From contig OZ018408.1 in assembly GCA_963969595.1 (NCBI GenBank), positions 22,875,823-22,939,822 on the forward strand: a stretch of 64,000 bases of DNA. Direction: 5' to 3'. The position numbers and the translations under genes are program-made. Position 1 is the stretch's first letter. Each line of letters opens with the position of its first letter. A model generated the notes under the pieces. The model was not told the DNA's origin, did no database searches, and worked only from the letters and a program-made list of their open reading frames with translations. Source of the stretch: Neckera pumila. Its lineage: Eukaryota; Streptophyta; Bryopsida; Hypnales; Neckeraceae. This document shows, one piece after another, positions 11,689-23,007 of this stretch.

Positions 11689-12271
11689 CCCGGGGAGATC
11701 ACTTAGTGTAATTACAAGAAACCACGTGTGTTAAAGTAAATTTTGGACCCCCTATATACTTTTTCATAAAGTATAATTTCAACCTATAATTTTGAGGTTT
11801 GTTCAATAATGACTATAGGTTTTTATTGCCAAATATTTCCAATTCAAATAATATATGAAATGATTTCTAGAAGAGGTTGAAAAATGAACTGAAATGGCAT
11901 ATTTTTTGACTCAAATATTTATTGTGAATGCATTTTGATGACTATTGCATCAATATTCAAGATAATTGAAATTTCAATAGGAATAAATTTTTAGCAATTT
12001 ATTTTTCATTTTTAAGACAATTTCTTCTTATATAAGATAGGGGTATGAAAATTATTTTCAACTTTGCAGTGTATTCTTTTACTTCAAAAATTCATAACTA
12101 ATTATATTTAACAGCTAAAAATATCAATAATTCACAACATAAACTTCAAAGCTAGGAAAATCTACCTATATTTTTTTTATTTCCTTTTATTTGAATTTTA
12201 GGACATAAGATAGGGGGGTCAAAAATCTTAACGCACGTAGGTTCCAATTGACACTAAGTGATCTCCCCGGG
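11689..12271. mobile_element. TIR element nested in the integrase region (583 bp, hAT-like duplication)
   Basis: Terminal inverted repeats start CCCGGGGAGATCACTTAGTG on both ends, are perfect for over 20 bp, and continue imperfectly (ACGTG, GTTAA and GGACCCCCCTAT-like blocks) for about 60 bp. Flanks TATTTAGC (11681-11688) and TAGTTAGC (12272-12279) agree at seven of eight bases, suggesting an 8-bp target duplication as made by hAT elements. The interior is AT-rich without coding capacity. Superfamily assignment is tentative because a TTA duplication (Harbinger) could also be drawn. Confidence 0.75.
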
Positions 12272-12975
12272 TAGTTAGCATGTGAGACTGCCTTGGTCCA
12301 TAAGTAAGCTGGCAGTTTGCAGTTGTAGGAGATGCTGCAAGCTCTCTCCATAATTGTTCGGTTTCACCGCTCGGATACTCCATTCTGCTGTGGTGTGTCG
12401 GCCTAGGTGAGTTCGCGCTTGATCTTGCTCTCCGTGCAATATTTGTTGAACTCGTCTAAGGTATACTTGCCTCCACGATCTAATCGCAGAGCTTGTATCC
12501 TGTTGCTAGTCGCAGCTTCTATCAGGTGTTTGAAAGAGCGAAATTTGACCAAAGTTTTGCTTTTGCATCTCATAAAAAATACCCAACTGCGTCGTGAATA
12601 ATCATCGGTAAATACTAATGCGTAGTGTGATCCGCCGAGGGACGTCTGTGGTATTGGTCCCATTAGGTCTGAGTGGATGTGTTGCCCGGATTTATCCGCC
12701 CTGGTTTCTGATTGGCAAGGGAACTGCTCTCGATGCTATCAGCCAGCCATACAACAGGTGCATATCTGTTTCCCTATTTCTAGTTTGGGTAGCCCTAGTA
12801 CGTTTGTTGTTTTTGCTAGAAATTGTATTCCTGTGAAGCTTAAGTGGCCCATTCGACAATGCCAAAGGTTGGCGGTGTCATTGCTTTCTGCCGATAGTGC
12901 TAGGGGTTGATTATTGAAGCAGTACAGGCCATTCAAAGGGTCTTTCTTTCCTGAGGCTACTATTTGACCATGCAA
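12272..12975 (-). pseudogene. Copia integrase (zinc-binding and catalytic core) remnant
   Basis: The pre-integrase zinc domain reads LWHCRMGHLSFTGIQFLAK, then ICTCC (an HHCC arrangement). The catalytic core includes HYALVFTDDYSRRSWVFFM and ALRLDRGGKYT, and then NGVSER after a stop. The acidic triad positions can be followed, but an in-frame stop near 12403 and frame changes between 12663 and 12739 inactivate it. Confidence 0.9.
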
Positions 12976-13122
12976 GGTCTTTATCTAGAAATTGCTATGT
13001 GAGAATACAACTTGGTGACCAGAATCAGCAATTGCTCCAACAGAAATCAAGTTCTTCTTCATGCTAGGTACGTACTTAGTAGAATTCAATTTTATTTCTC
13101 CACTTTTTGAACTGACAGTGGC

Positions 13123-13455
13123 TCAGCCAGATCCTTGCACTGGGTGCAATTCCCCTCCCCTAGTCTTAATTTCGCTGATTTCTACTATAGAAAAGCTAGG
13201 GAGATGATCTAGCTTTTGATAATCTGATGCTATATGTCCTGTGGCTCCACTGTCTAGGTAATAGGGGCCATTCTCCCAGTAGTAGTAGGGGTCGTACTCT
13301 AGCTGATAGTCAAACATCTCTGTAGAGTTGGCGTAACCAGTTGTCTTTGCAGATTTGTGATTTGGATGAGTGAAGGAGTCATCTAGCGTCCTACAGTCTC
13401 TAGCAATGTGACCTGGTTTGTGGCAGTTATAGTATACCAATGGGGGGCGTGGCAT
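13123..13455 (-). pseudogene. Copia gag zinc knuckle and aspartic protease remnant
   Basis: The zinc knuckle reads YYNCHKPGHIARDC. The first cysteine of the CX2CX4HX4C signature is replaced by tyrosine, so zinc binding should be lost. About 50 residues later YYLDSGATGHIAS gives the protease active-site DSG. The frame runs into a stop before the integrase. This is a broken gag-pol junction. Confidence 0.9.
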
Positions 13456-13942
13456 GCCGAATGGACTTCTTTCTAGGAAGCCTCAACCTCTGGGTGGCCA
13501 CCGACCTCCTCGTCCACGAAAGTGAAACTGTCGTTGAAAACTTGCTGCGAGAGCCTCGTCTTCCCCGAACTGCTGATGACAGTGCTTGCGGCAGTGAGAT
13601 TCCGAGAGTAGGCTTGCGCTGAGTTTCTCAAAGGTCATGCTGGGGTCCAAGTGGGTCAATGTCTGGATTGTGCTTTCAAAGGAGCATGGCAGCCCGTTCA
13701 TCACCATTTGATTGTGTTGCAATCGGTGAGCTTTTCTCCCATGCTGTTGAGTTGATTCTTCAGCTCCCTTGCCTTCTTCAAGTACTCTTCAATTGAATTT
13801 CCTTCATTCATCCTGAGGGACTGTAGTTGTCCTTCATTCATCCTCTCAGGATTGTGCGCATTTTTAAGGCCCATACGTAGTAATTGACGAATCCTTTCAA
13901 CTTATTGCTATCTCTAAAACTTATGTTCAATGATTCAGCCAT
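13456..13942 (-). pseudogene. Copia gag, N-terminal part, frameshifted
   Basis: An ATG at 13942 starts MAESLNISFRDSNKLKGF. The segment continues with VWALKMRTILRG, NSIEEYLKKARELKNQL, MVMNGLPCSFESTIQTL and an RGRGGR stretch, all in the order of a copia gag (UBN2-type) domain. A stop follows the first ~34 codons, where the 21-bp segment containing GGATGAATGAAGGACAACTA appears duplicated, and further frame changes follow. Confidence 0.85.
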
Positions 13943-14030
13943 CTTTCCTCGTCCAGGAGCAGTGCTCTACTGTCAGGTAACAAACTTCTATGTTCTAGTT
14001 CTCTCTTGTATCGACTATTGATCGTGTTGA

Positions 14031-14208
<178 letters not shown>

Positions 14209-14715
14209 CCTCCATAATTTAAACTCTTTAGTATGTATGATTGGGCAATGGTTCAGCATTTAGTATATACTAGTATCTTATAAAGGAGTTTATTTACTAA
14301 TCTCCTTTTTAGTCTCATGTATTGCATGTACATGCCTTTTCGCAACATGTTACATTCTTTTGGTAGGAAGTTTTTGATTAAAATTAAATAATTTCCTCAC
14401 AAGAGGTCACGATTATCGTTTTGACACCATGGAACTCTTCATAGAATTTACTTTCATGAGTTGTACCCACCCACCTCCCTTGACACTTGAACAAGTGCCA
14501 ATGGATTGGTCATGAATGACATTCACGCACATGAAGAGTCTCAGGAAGTTTCTTGGTTTGGTTGGATTTCCACCCACCTCCCTTAACACCCACCGCGTCA
14601 TACCATACCTTGGTTGACCTTTTTGTCAATCCCACCTCTCAGTTTTAGCTTGTGCATTTATTAGATTTTCTAATATGAGTACTAAGCCCTCCTTTTTTTC
14701 ACAGCACCACAACTT

Positions 14716-14800
14716 GACCCACTGTCACATGCGTTAATTGTTGTGACCACTGTCACATGCATTAACTGTTGTGACCCACTGTCACATGCATTAACTGCAA
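14716..14800. repeat. Three-copy tandem repeat, ~28-bp unit
   Basis: The unit CCACTGTCACATGCATTAAC plus TGTTGTGA occurs three times with small differences (GCGTTAATTG in the first). It lies within the copia leader. Confidence 0.85.
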
Positions 14801-15387
14801 AGTAGTGGTCATGTAGCTTTTTGAAGCTGGATTTCCTCATTTTGCATGCAATCACTTGGAGTTTAGCTCAAATAACCTTAAGGATCAGATTTTCCCTCCG
14901 CACATGCTAATTGCGATACGTGAATTGGCTGAAAGAATGTGCTGGTCAATATATTGTCAGGTTTAACCTGCTCCACAAAGGTCATCGTCTTGGCAGCTTG
15001 GTCCTTTCCGAGACTAACTCATCAATTTCAACTTTCAAGGAGATATCAGAGCTTCGGAGCTCTCAAGCTGGTGCAGACGTGCGGTGTTGGTTCTGTATTT
15101 TCTCACTGAGTTTACTGTTGTCAAGTTTGGCCTGTGTCTTGCGGCACTGATACGAGCTGGTTAACTGTTTGAGAAATACCTTCTGCGGACTGAGTGCTTC
15201 AAGTGGGGACGTACACTACGTTGATCTTGTACAAAGCGTGTCAAGTTTCTCTCAACTGGGTGATTCACCATGGCAGGACGATTCTACTAACCACGGGACA
15301 GGTTCTAGTGTATTTGGCATCATGTTGTTACTTGGTTTCAAGTTAATAACTTTCTTTGTTCCATTCATGCAAAGGATAACAACTGGG

Positions 15388-15913
15388 GTTTAATTTTAAG
15401 ACACCTTGCGTACGTATTCTTAACAAACTACTTGTGTGTTGGGATGCATGGGCACAGGTGAGATTATTCCCCCTTGAATTGGGCATCGGAAGTAGCTTCT
15501 GATACTTGCGAAAAATATTTTTCCCCAAGTTCCCAGGACTTTTGCCGCCAGNNNNNNNNNNNNNNNNNNNNNNNNNNNNNNNNNNNNNNNNNNNNNNNNN
15601 NNNNNNNNNNNNNNNNNNNNNNNNNNNNNNNNNNNNNNNNNNNNNNNNNNNNNNNNNNNNNNNNNNNNNNNNNNNNNNNNNNNNNNNNNNNNNNNNNNNN
15701 NNNNNNNNNNNNNNNNNNNNNNNNNNNNNNNNNNNNNNNNNNNNNNNNNNNGTTTAATTTAAGACACCTTGCGTACGTATTCTTAACAAACTACTTGTGT
15801 GTTGGGATGCATGGGCACAGGTGAGATTATTCCCCCTTGAATTGGGCATCGGAAGTAGCTTCTGATACTTTGCGAAAATATTTTCCCCAAGTTCCCAGGA
15901 CTTTTGCCGCCAG
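15388..15913. other. Assembly gap (200 N, 15552-15751) with duplicated flanks
   Basis: The 164 bp before the gap (15388-15551) and the 162 bp after it (15752-15913) are the same sequence. They start GTTTAATTT and end TTTTGCCGCCAG exactly at the gap edges. They differ only in homopolymer lengths (for example AATATTTTTCCCC versus AATATTTTCCCC). This is the pattern of two overlapping contig ends that were scaffolded apart instead of merged, so the gap and one copy are probably artificial. Confidence 0.9.
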
Positions 15914-16350
15914 GGAGTTGTTGTATTCTTGATTTTGTACTTTTCTTGTGCATAATCAGATCTCTTATGACCTATATTCTCGCTACATGATTTTAGTCTC
16001 TGGAGTTATGATTTTCAAGACTATTGGACACTCATTTTCTACAGCTTAAATCCATGATTTGTGTCTAACTTTTCAAAAAGAGTTTCGCAATTTGATTTGC
16101 TTGTGAAGGCTAGATGATGGTAGTCGTGTCGTGCTTCAGATTCGTCGTAATTTGTTAAGAAAGTGCCCAGTACTGGGATGTTGTGTAACTGTCTTCTCTC
16201 TCTCCTATTCCATCAAGTTATTCAAACTTGCCTTGTACCTTCTAACTCAACCATTTACTTGCCTACTGCAAAAAACTTCCATTAATAACGCTATGTGCTA
16301 ATGTCCAAGAGCAGAGCTTTGACTGGGATACTTCTACGTAGATCAACATT

Positions 16351-16362
16351 GCTCTGATATCA
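16351..16362 (-). other. Primer-binding site for initiator tRNA-Met
   Basis: Directly inside the 5' LTR the element strand reads TGATATCAGAGC. It matches the standard copia PBS TGGTATCAGAGC, complementary to the 3' end of initiator tRNA-Met, at 11 of 12 bases. Confidence 0.9.
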
Positions 16363-16613
16363 TGTTGAAGAAATAGCTTGAGGCTATCAATCAAATAACA
16401 TAATGGTAATCATACAGACTAAGATAACAAACAGAGAGCAAAGCTCATGATTATATACACAGGTAAGAATGCTCTATAATAAATGCTAATGTACAGTTAC
16501 AGCTCAGTTCCGTTACAATTTGAATACAAGACGGCGCTTATTAACAGAGTTGGATGTACAGATGCGGATTTGAGGTGGATGGATGTAAACACTATTTGGA
16601 GCATATTTCAACA
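16363..16613 (-). repeat. 5' LTR of the copia element
   Basis: It is 251 bp and a near-identical partner of 7735-7985, with the same TGTTGAA/TTCAACA ends. It is followed by the target duplication TTTCT at 16614-16618. Confidence 0.95.
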
Positions 16614-17115
16614 TTTCTAGTGTTTGGAGCATAGAGAATGTTCTCCAAGAATGGGTAACTTGAGCTCCTTTTACGAACCCAGTTGCAGCACGATGTTGCA
16701 GCAACAAGTTGAAGCTCTGGCAGCGGAGAAGTGAAACGACGGAGCGCAAGATAAAAGAATTCTTGAAGAAAATTGTTTCGACCATTTCCTTCACCTGCGG
16801 AGGAGAAGAAAGGGTCCCTGAAATTCTCCGAGAAGTGGACCTCTGCCCATTCTGTAGAGCCACTCGAACGGCGCCACGTGCCAATTTTCGGAGAATTCCA
16901 GGGAGGAAGAAAGATGCATGACAATCCCTAATAAGTACTGTAGTCCGGTGAGAGCTCTGTCCATTTTTTCATCCGTCAAAGAAAATATTGGTCATCCTTT
17001 TTCAAGTTTGGCAGACCCCAAGCGGCCAAATCATCGGAGACGCTCAAGACAACAGTTGGTAGCAGAAACTTATGCACAAAGCTCTGCTCGAATAAAGGAA
17101 AAAGAGTGACTAATT
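16614..17115. other. Copia target duplication and unassigned low-copy sequence
   Basis: 16614-16618 is the right TTTCT duplication. From 16619 to 16921 the composition is more balanced than the surroundings and frames are largely open on both strands, with one stop (16661-16663) in the plus frame that continues from 7516-7734. No domain is recognisable. It could be an old exon or untranslated sequence broken by the retrotransposon. Confidence 0.3.
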
Positions 17116-17117
17116 TA

Positions 17118-18372
17118 GGGCCGATTTATACTTGGCCTAGATTGGATGGAAGGCTAGCCGGATTTGCCTTCAATCCAGCCTTCAATCCAAACCCAATTAA
17201 TGTAAAGCTCTTGGGCTGGATTCTAGGGTTGGATTTCCAATTCTTCCATCTGGCCCCAATTAATGTAAAGTCCTTGAGCCGGGTTCTAGGACCCAATTTC
17301 TGATTCATGTGTTCTTGATTTTTTCAGTGCTCAATTAAAAAAATAGTATATATATATATATTCTTTTACCTTTTCTTTTTTATTCCTATTTTTCCTATTC
17401 AAAATGGAAAACTGAATTTTTTCACTTTTTTTTTTAACTTTTTGTTTTTCTCCTTGCAATAAAATAATTTTGGTCCTTTCACTATATGGGTTTGAAATAT
17501 CCATGTAAACATAGATTATGTATTATTTTTAGTCAGTGTATTCAAACATAGATTATGTATTTTTTTTTATTATTTGGTGTGCACAAATATTGATTGTGTG
17601 TTATTTTTATTATTTTGTCTGCACAAACATTGATTATATATTAATTTTGATCTGCGTGAGCAAATATAGAATATGTATATTTTTAATCAATATATGCAAA
17701 CATAGATTATATATTAATTTTAATCAGTATACTTGATTTACTAGTTAGAAAGTGGCCTTATTGTTACATTAGTTAAAATAAAGTACTGAAATCAAAATCA
17801 AAATCAAAATCAATTCAGTTTACCAAACTCAGTCAAATATTAAACAGCATTGGTAAAAAATGTTTATTAGCTAATAAGTATTACGATTCAGTTAAGCCTC
17901 TGAACAATAACATGATGATAATTTTGCTTGCATTTATCCTTTGCATATTATTATACTGCATCTTGCTAACTTGAACAAGCTTGGGATTGACAGCAGAGCC
18001 CCCAAATTTCAGCAATGCAGATGGAAGGAAGTTTCTTGAGAACACAATTAACAAGCATGTAATAAAAAAAAGAAAACAAAAGACCTTGCATTAATAGACG
18101 GTAGAGGTTTGTACAATCCAACGGAGGGGTTCCATCTGGCCCAAGATGGGAGTTTGGACCACCCAAAACCTCGTCCCAGTTGCTTCCTTCGGGCCGGATG
18201 GTTTGGCACCAAAACCATGCCACCTAAGGCGACATGTAGGATGAGTTGTAGTTCCGGCCGGCCCCAAGTATAAAGCCCTTGGGCCGGATTGGGAGAAATT
18301 GAGTGATTCTATTGGTTCAAACTTGGAGAGTTTCAGCCGGCCTTCAATTCGGACCCAAGTATAAACCAGCCC
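17118..18372. mobile_element. TIR DNA element, Harbinger/Tourist-like (1.26 kb)
   Basis: The left end GGGCCGATTTATACTTGG and the reverse complement of the right end, GGGCTGGTTTATACTTGG, form an 18-bp TIR with two mismatches. Subterminal blocks repeat inward (CTTGGGCTGGATT, CCTTGAGCCGGGTT, CCCTTGGGCCGGATT, and AATTAATGTAAAG versus AAGTATAAAG). The flanks are TTA on the left and TAA on the right, so a TA or TWA duplication is possible, consistent with PIF/Harbinger. No transposase is present. Confidence 0.75.
17505..17735. repeat. Degenerate tandem repeat, ~40-bp unit
   Basis: Five to six imperfect units contain CAAACATAGATTATGTATT or similar followed by a T-rich stretch. They lie inside the TIR element at 17118-18372. 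Confidence 0.65.
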
Positions 18373-18375
18373 TAA

Positions 18376-20748
18376 GGCTCGTTTCTTAGATGTTTGTCCA
18401 CAGCCTATGGACAAAGCACCAAGCAATTTCATAGGTCCCATTTTACATGTCGTCCGGTTGGGGTTTCATAGATGAAGGACAGACGCTTGGCCAAAACTCC
18501 ACGTCATCCAGGACTCCCGCCAAAACTATCGAGGAAGTGGGACTTATAGTGGACAAGTTTGGGATCACGTCGAGAGATGATTCCAGTCTTGTCCAGAGGA
18601 CAAAACCTTTGCAATGAGCTCCATCTTCCGAGTTTTTCATCGCAAGCTTGTAATTTCTTCAACCCGGCGCTCTCTGCGTTTACAAGAGGTGCGCACCTTC
18701 ATGATTTTTTCTTTTTGTTTTGAAATTCAATTGGTTCTTTGCTCTTGTACCTACCTAACTGCCTTGTTCATTGATTGGCATGAATTTCTTTGTTTCTTTT
18801 TGTCCATTGTAATTGTAATCCCCACAAAATTTCTTGATTTCACAAACTTGATCAATTGACAATTTAAGCAACAAAGAAACTTGGAAGACGCGCTTGGAGC
18901 AGAGACAACGCCAAAGGAGAGGAAGATCAAGTGTTCATTGATACATTCAATTTTTGTAATTTCTGTCTATTGCATTGAGAGACTAACTTTTGCAAATTCA
19001 ATTTAACAACATAATTATAGATAGATAAGCACTCACAAGTTCAAAAATATTAGCTAAGTAATGCACAAGTAATACAACAATTGTTGTCACTACAGCTTGT
19101 TCCAATTTTAGAATTACATATAAATCTCACATATTTAGGGTTTCAAGGTTTCTAATTTAACTCATTTTCCTAGTCTGATTAGTGTCCAAAGGCACCTAAA
19201 GATTGCCATGAATAGGTGATGGCACGCCTTGTTTGGGTGGCTCAATCACGACTCTGAACTAGTGCAAAACTATACTATCACTACAACAGCACAATACTAA
19301 CAAGGGAGAAACAGAGTATTTCAAAAGGTTTGTAGAAGACTGCCATGAATAGGGTCTTAAGAAAATATCCATCAAAGTCTTGCATCAATCCATTACAATT
19401 TTTTTTCAATAAATGAGAGTTCAACTATATTACATTGACTTTGTGATCCAAATAGGAACTTCCACCTTGAATATAAATCCATTATATAAAATGGCTCTTT
19501 CATACCCTCACGTTGTAGACATGTTAGAAAATATTATGACTACTTTAGGCCGGTAAGATGACCATTATTGATACATTTCTAGAGTTCTAGTTGGTTTTGG
19601 GATAGTTGTATATCTTTTGAGATGTTAATACATGGTTTGTATTCTAAAGTCACCTAAGAATACAAACCATGAATATCATATCATTTACACAATTTTCTAC
19701 AAACCATTAAGGATTTATATTAGGCTCAATACACTAACAATGATATTTAGCAATATTTACACTAAACAATATGCTATTAGTTTTTAGTCTTGATGAATAT
19801 TTTTATCAAGAGTATAGATACTAATACTATTCAAAAAGGAGAATCTCTATAAATACAATTGGTAAGAATATTTATCAAAGATAAAAATTTACTCCATTTT
19901 AAACCTATTACTAGTAGTATTGATAATTCTAAATATTATAAATAGCATTGCGACAAAAATAGGTGCACTTTCCTTACTACCTGCCAATTTTTCCGCAACA
20001 TAACATTATTAACCAACTCTAAAAGGGGGCATTTTTGCTCCCTTAGAAAGTGGGAGCCCCAAATGTTGCTTCAAATATTGCGTGCCGTGGGGCAAAATTA
20101 TAATGGATTGATGCAACTTCTCAATCACCCAATGATACTAGCATTGCAATTACCTAGCTAGGCAATGACTCTCTACAGATTAAACTAAATTCACTCCTAG
20201 GGATCTAGAGAGGGATTATCGCAATCTCCAAGGGAGAATGGTTTAGGCTCGTTAGAACATTGCCACTAGTTGCACTCCATTTGATTACGGCATCAAAAGT
20301 GGTGAGGCATTTACTACCTTGTGAGATGTGATGGTACATTGAAGACTTGATGCTCCGCACCAGCCACCCCTTAATCCTTGCTAAAGTTCTTCCCCTTCTT
20401 TTCACACCTCTCACTAGCCTCCACATCTTCCACTGAGGCCATAGTCAAAATTGACCAAATCAGGGTGAGTGTAAAACTACTTGCTACAAGGCCCTCCGAG
20501 ACCAAGCAAATGTGGGAGGAATGACACAACTTGTACTATGAACAGGTGCTAGTATGGAGCCATTTCTCTTTGGACAAGCACAACAAGTGTGGATTGTCAT
20601 TGCTAAGGCTGTTGGTAAGGCTTAATGGCAAATTTCTTAACAATGTTATGAATGGTGTCTTTGTCCACTTGCACCGACAGCACTAAAAAACTAAAACAAC
20701 AAAATCTGCCCATGTACCATTTTTTGCAGTTGCAGAGATAAAAGTTAT
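18376..20748. other. Intergenic, no supportable gene
   Basis: The sequence is AT-rich, with a slightly more balanced patch at 18380-18900 and another at 20200-20500. Short frames occur but none has a recognisable domain. Confidence 0.5.
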
Positions 20749-21311
20749 TACAATAGAACCTCTCTTAGTGCATAATGCTGGGACTATTCACTGAGAGAGG
20801 TTTAGGCATTTGGAGAGGTGTAGTAATGGCTACTAACTAACGTGGCATCTAACTACATTAGAACCTCCCTAAGTCGTTTCTTTAAAAGCCGATAAACCTT
20901 TGTAAACATATAAGGCTAGATGGTCCTAGCTTTGGGAATAAAATAAGTCCTAGTACTAAAAAAGAGCCTGCCAAGGAATTGTGGTGCACTATACCCTCTC
21001 AAAAAAAGATAGAATATTCTTTTGAAGCAGCTTCTTTGTCATGATGCAGAGATCTTTTTCCTAAAAATGTGGCACTTGTTCTGTGTAGTGCAAACCCTTC
21101 CTAAAGCAATTAACCTCTCTAAAGTTATCTTGTCAGGCGGTCCAAGCCCTATTAGGTTAGAGAAGTTCTACTATACATTATTTTCCAGGAAAAATCCTTG
21201 AAATTAGGCTCATCCTACTAACTCTCTTAGAGCAACCCCTTAGCTAACGCGCAAAACAAGAGTGTCGAATGAAGAAATCTTGTGGTTTGGCATGCCGCCA
21301 TTTCGATTTAA

Positions 21312-22235
21312 CCCCTAAAAGCCCATTGTCCCTTCGGGAGACAAATGCGTTTTTGGGTAGGTACCTATAGGCTGAAATTTTCTCTTGATTTTTTGAAACT
21401 TTTCTGGGATGTAGAAAAGCTGATTAGCTTTGTAGGAATATACTTTTTTCACAATTGGTGCCTGGGAACAAAAGTTATGACCAAATAAGCTCAAAATAGG
21501 GGGAGGACAACGCGGGTAGCAAAAAAAATTTGCATTTTTTTTTCTTAGTATTTTTTTTCTCATAGATTATATTTTTGTCTATCTAGAAAGCTTTGATTTA
21601 TTTCATTTGGATTTGTTATGACAAAATTATGGACATTCTTGTTTTGGGGGCAGTTAGAGCATCTTTTTGAAAAAAATAATATGTAGGACTCAATTCTGAA
21701 TGCAATTTTTCAAATTTTTCAATTTTTTCTTTGCATGGTTTAGTTTACTTTCTAGAACAATCTCACTATTGGGATTAGTGCATTTTAATTCCATCTAAAT
21801 AATATGAATATTTTAGATTTTCCTTCTATCTTGTACCTACTTCTATTTAACAATTTTTTTAATAATGAAAATTAGTTTCTTTTTAATTCTTCTTTTTTGG
21901 GTAGATTGTCAACTCAATTCTCCACTATAAACATTTAAAGCTCAAAACTTTGTAGTGCAAAAGTTTTAGGTTAAAAGTGTTTATAGTCAAAAAATCTAGT
22001 CCCACAATGTGCTGAAAAACTTGTTTTTTTTACTTTGAACATAGGTATCTTGCAATCTATGCGGTCAAAAATTATGAAAAATTTTCCACACATTCTTATA
22101 CTAGTAATGTGCAAGATCTACATTCCTACAGTTAGATGTGCAAAAAAAAGGTTTTAAATTTTTTTTCACTCTTTGCTAAAAAAATGAGAGCTTTAGGTGT
22201 TTTATGGCAGAAAAAAGGCCTTGGGCCTTTAGGGG
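21312..22235. repeat. TTAA-bounded repeat family, copy 3 (924 bp)
   Basis: It begins CCCCTAAAAGCCC and ends GGGCCTTTAGGGG, with TTAA at 21308-21311 and 22236-22239. The two ends form a terminal inverted repeat of about 13 bp. Flanking bases outside TTAA do not match, which supports TTAA as the whole target duplication. It is AT-rich and non-coding and is inserted in the pogo-like element. Confidence 0.8.
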
Positions 22236-22868
22236 TTAAGAGTCACGGCCCATTGGAAGACTCGCCAAGTGGTCAAAAGGTGCACTATACTTCCTATTTT
22301 ATTATTTTAAAAAGAATCTTTTCAACTTTTGAAGAGAAGCTTTCAAAAGATGGGATCCAAAAAATTATTAAATCGTTTGGTGCGCCACATTCAAGACTCT
22401 CCATTTGCCCGTACCCTCTTCATTTTTGGCTGTGGCTAGATATATTTTTTCACTTGGCGGGCGTGCCGTGGGGCAATTTCTAAGCCATGACCTGCTTATA
22501 ATCCGTGTTGAGTGCCTTTGGCGCTCTGCTCTGAGGCAAGCCTTTTTTTTTCATTTTTAAAGAAGTGCCATAGTGGCAATATAAAATTTTGCAGTGGTGC
22601 TTCAAAGTTCAACATTCATCCATATCAAATAAAAAATACACATATCACATGTCTATAATTTGGTTTTCATCCACAATCTGGCGATTTCATCCAATTTTTT
22701 TTTACTTTGAATTTTTTTGGCAATTTCATCCAAGTTTTTTGTCATTTTTGGGACCAGTTTTAGCCAGATTATTTTTTTTGGTGCAACCTGGCACCAGAAA
22801 GCCAAAAAAAAACCCAGAGTGTAAGGTTGCTTTTAATGCATATTATGCACTAACTAAATATGCACTAA

Positions 22869-23007
22869 GGCCCTCTTCACACTATGGCCATCCAAGTCGA
22901 GAGTCTGTTGTTTCCACCAATCATATTGCAGGGTCCGTTAGTTCCACGAATCATATTGCAGAGTTCCACGGCCTCTCGACTTGGACAGCCATAGTGTGAA
23001 GAGGCCC
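22869..23007. mobile_element. Tourist-like MITE (139 bp) with TAA duplication
   Basis: Arms of about 38 bp start GGCCCTCTTCACACTATGG and meet their inverted partner ending CCATAGTGTGAAGAGGCC. TAA is duplicated at 22866-22868 and 23008-23010, the PIF/Harbinger signature. The centre contains a short direct repeat (ACGAATCATATTGCAG type). It can fold into a near-complete hairpin. Confidence 0.9.

Noticed and set aside
14716..14800. CRISPR-like repeat array
   Set aside because: There are three adjacent units with no spacers, and the genome is eukaryotic.
15388..15913. Direct repeat around the N gap as a biological tandem duplication
   Set aside because: The copies end exactly at the gap edges and differ only in homopolymers, which fits unmerged contig ends.
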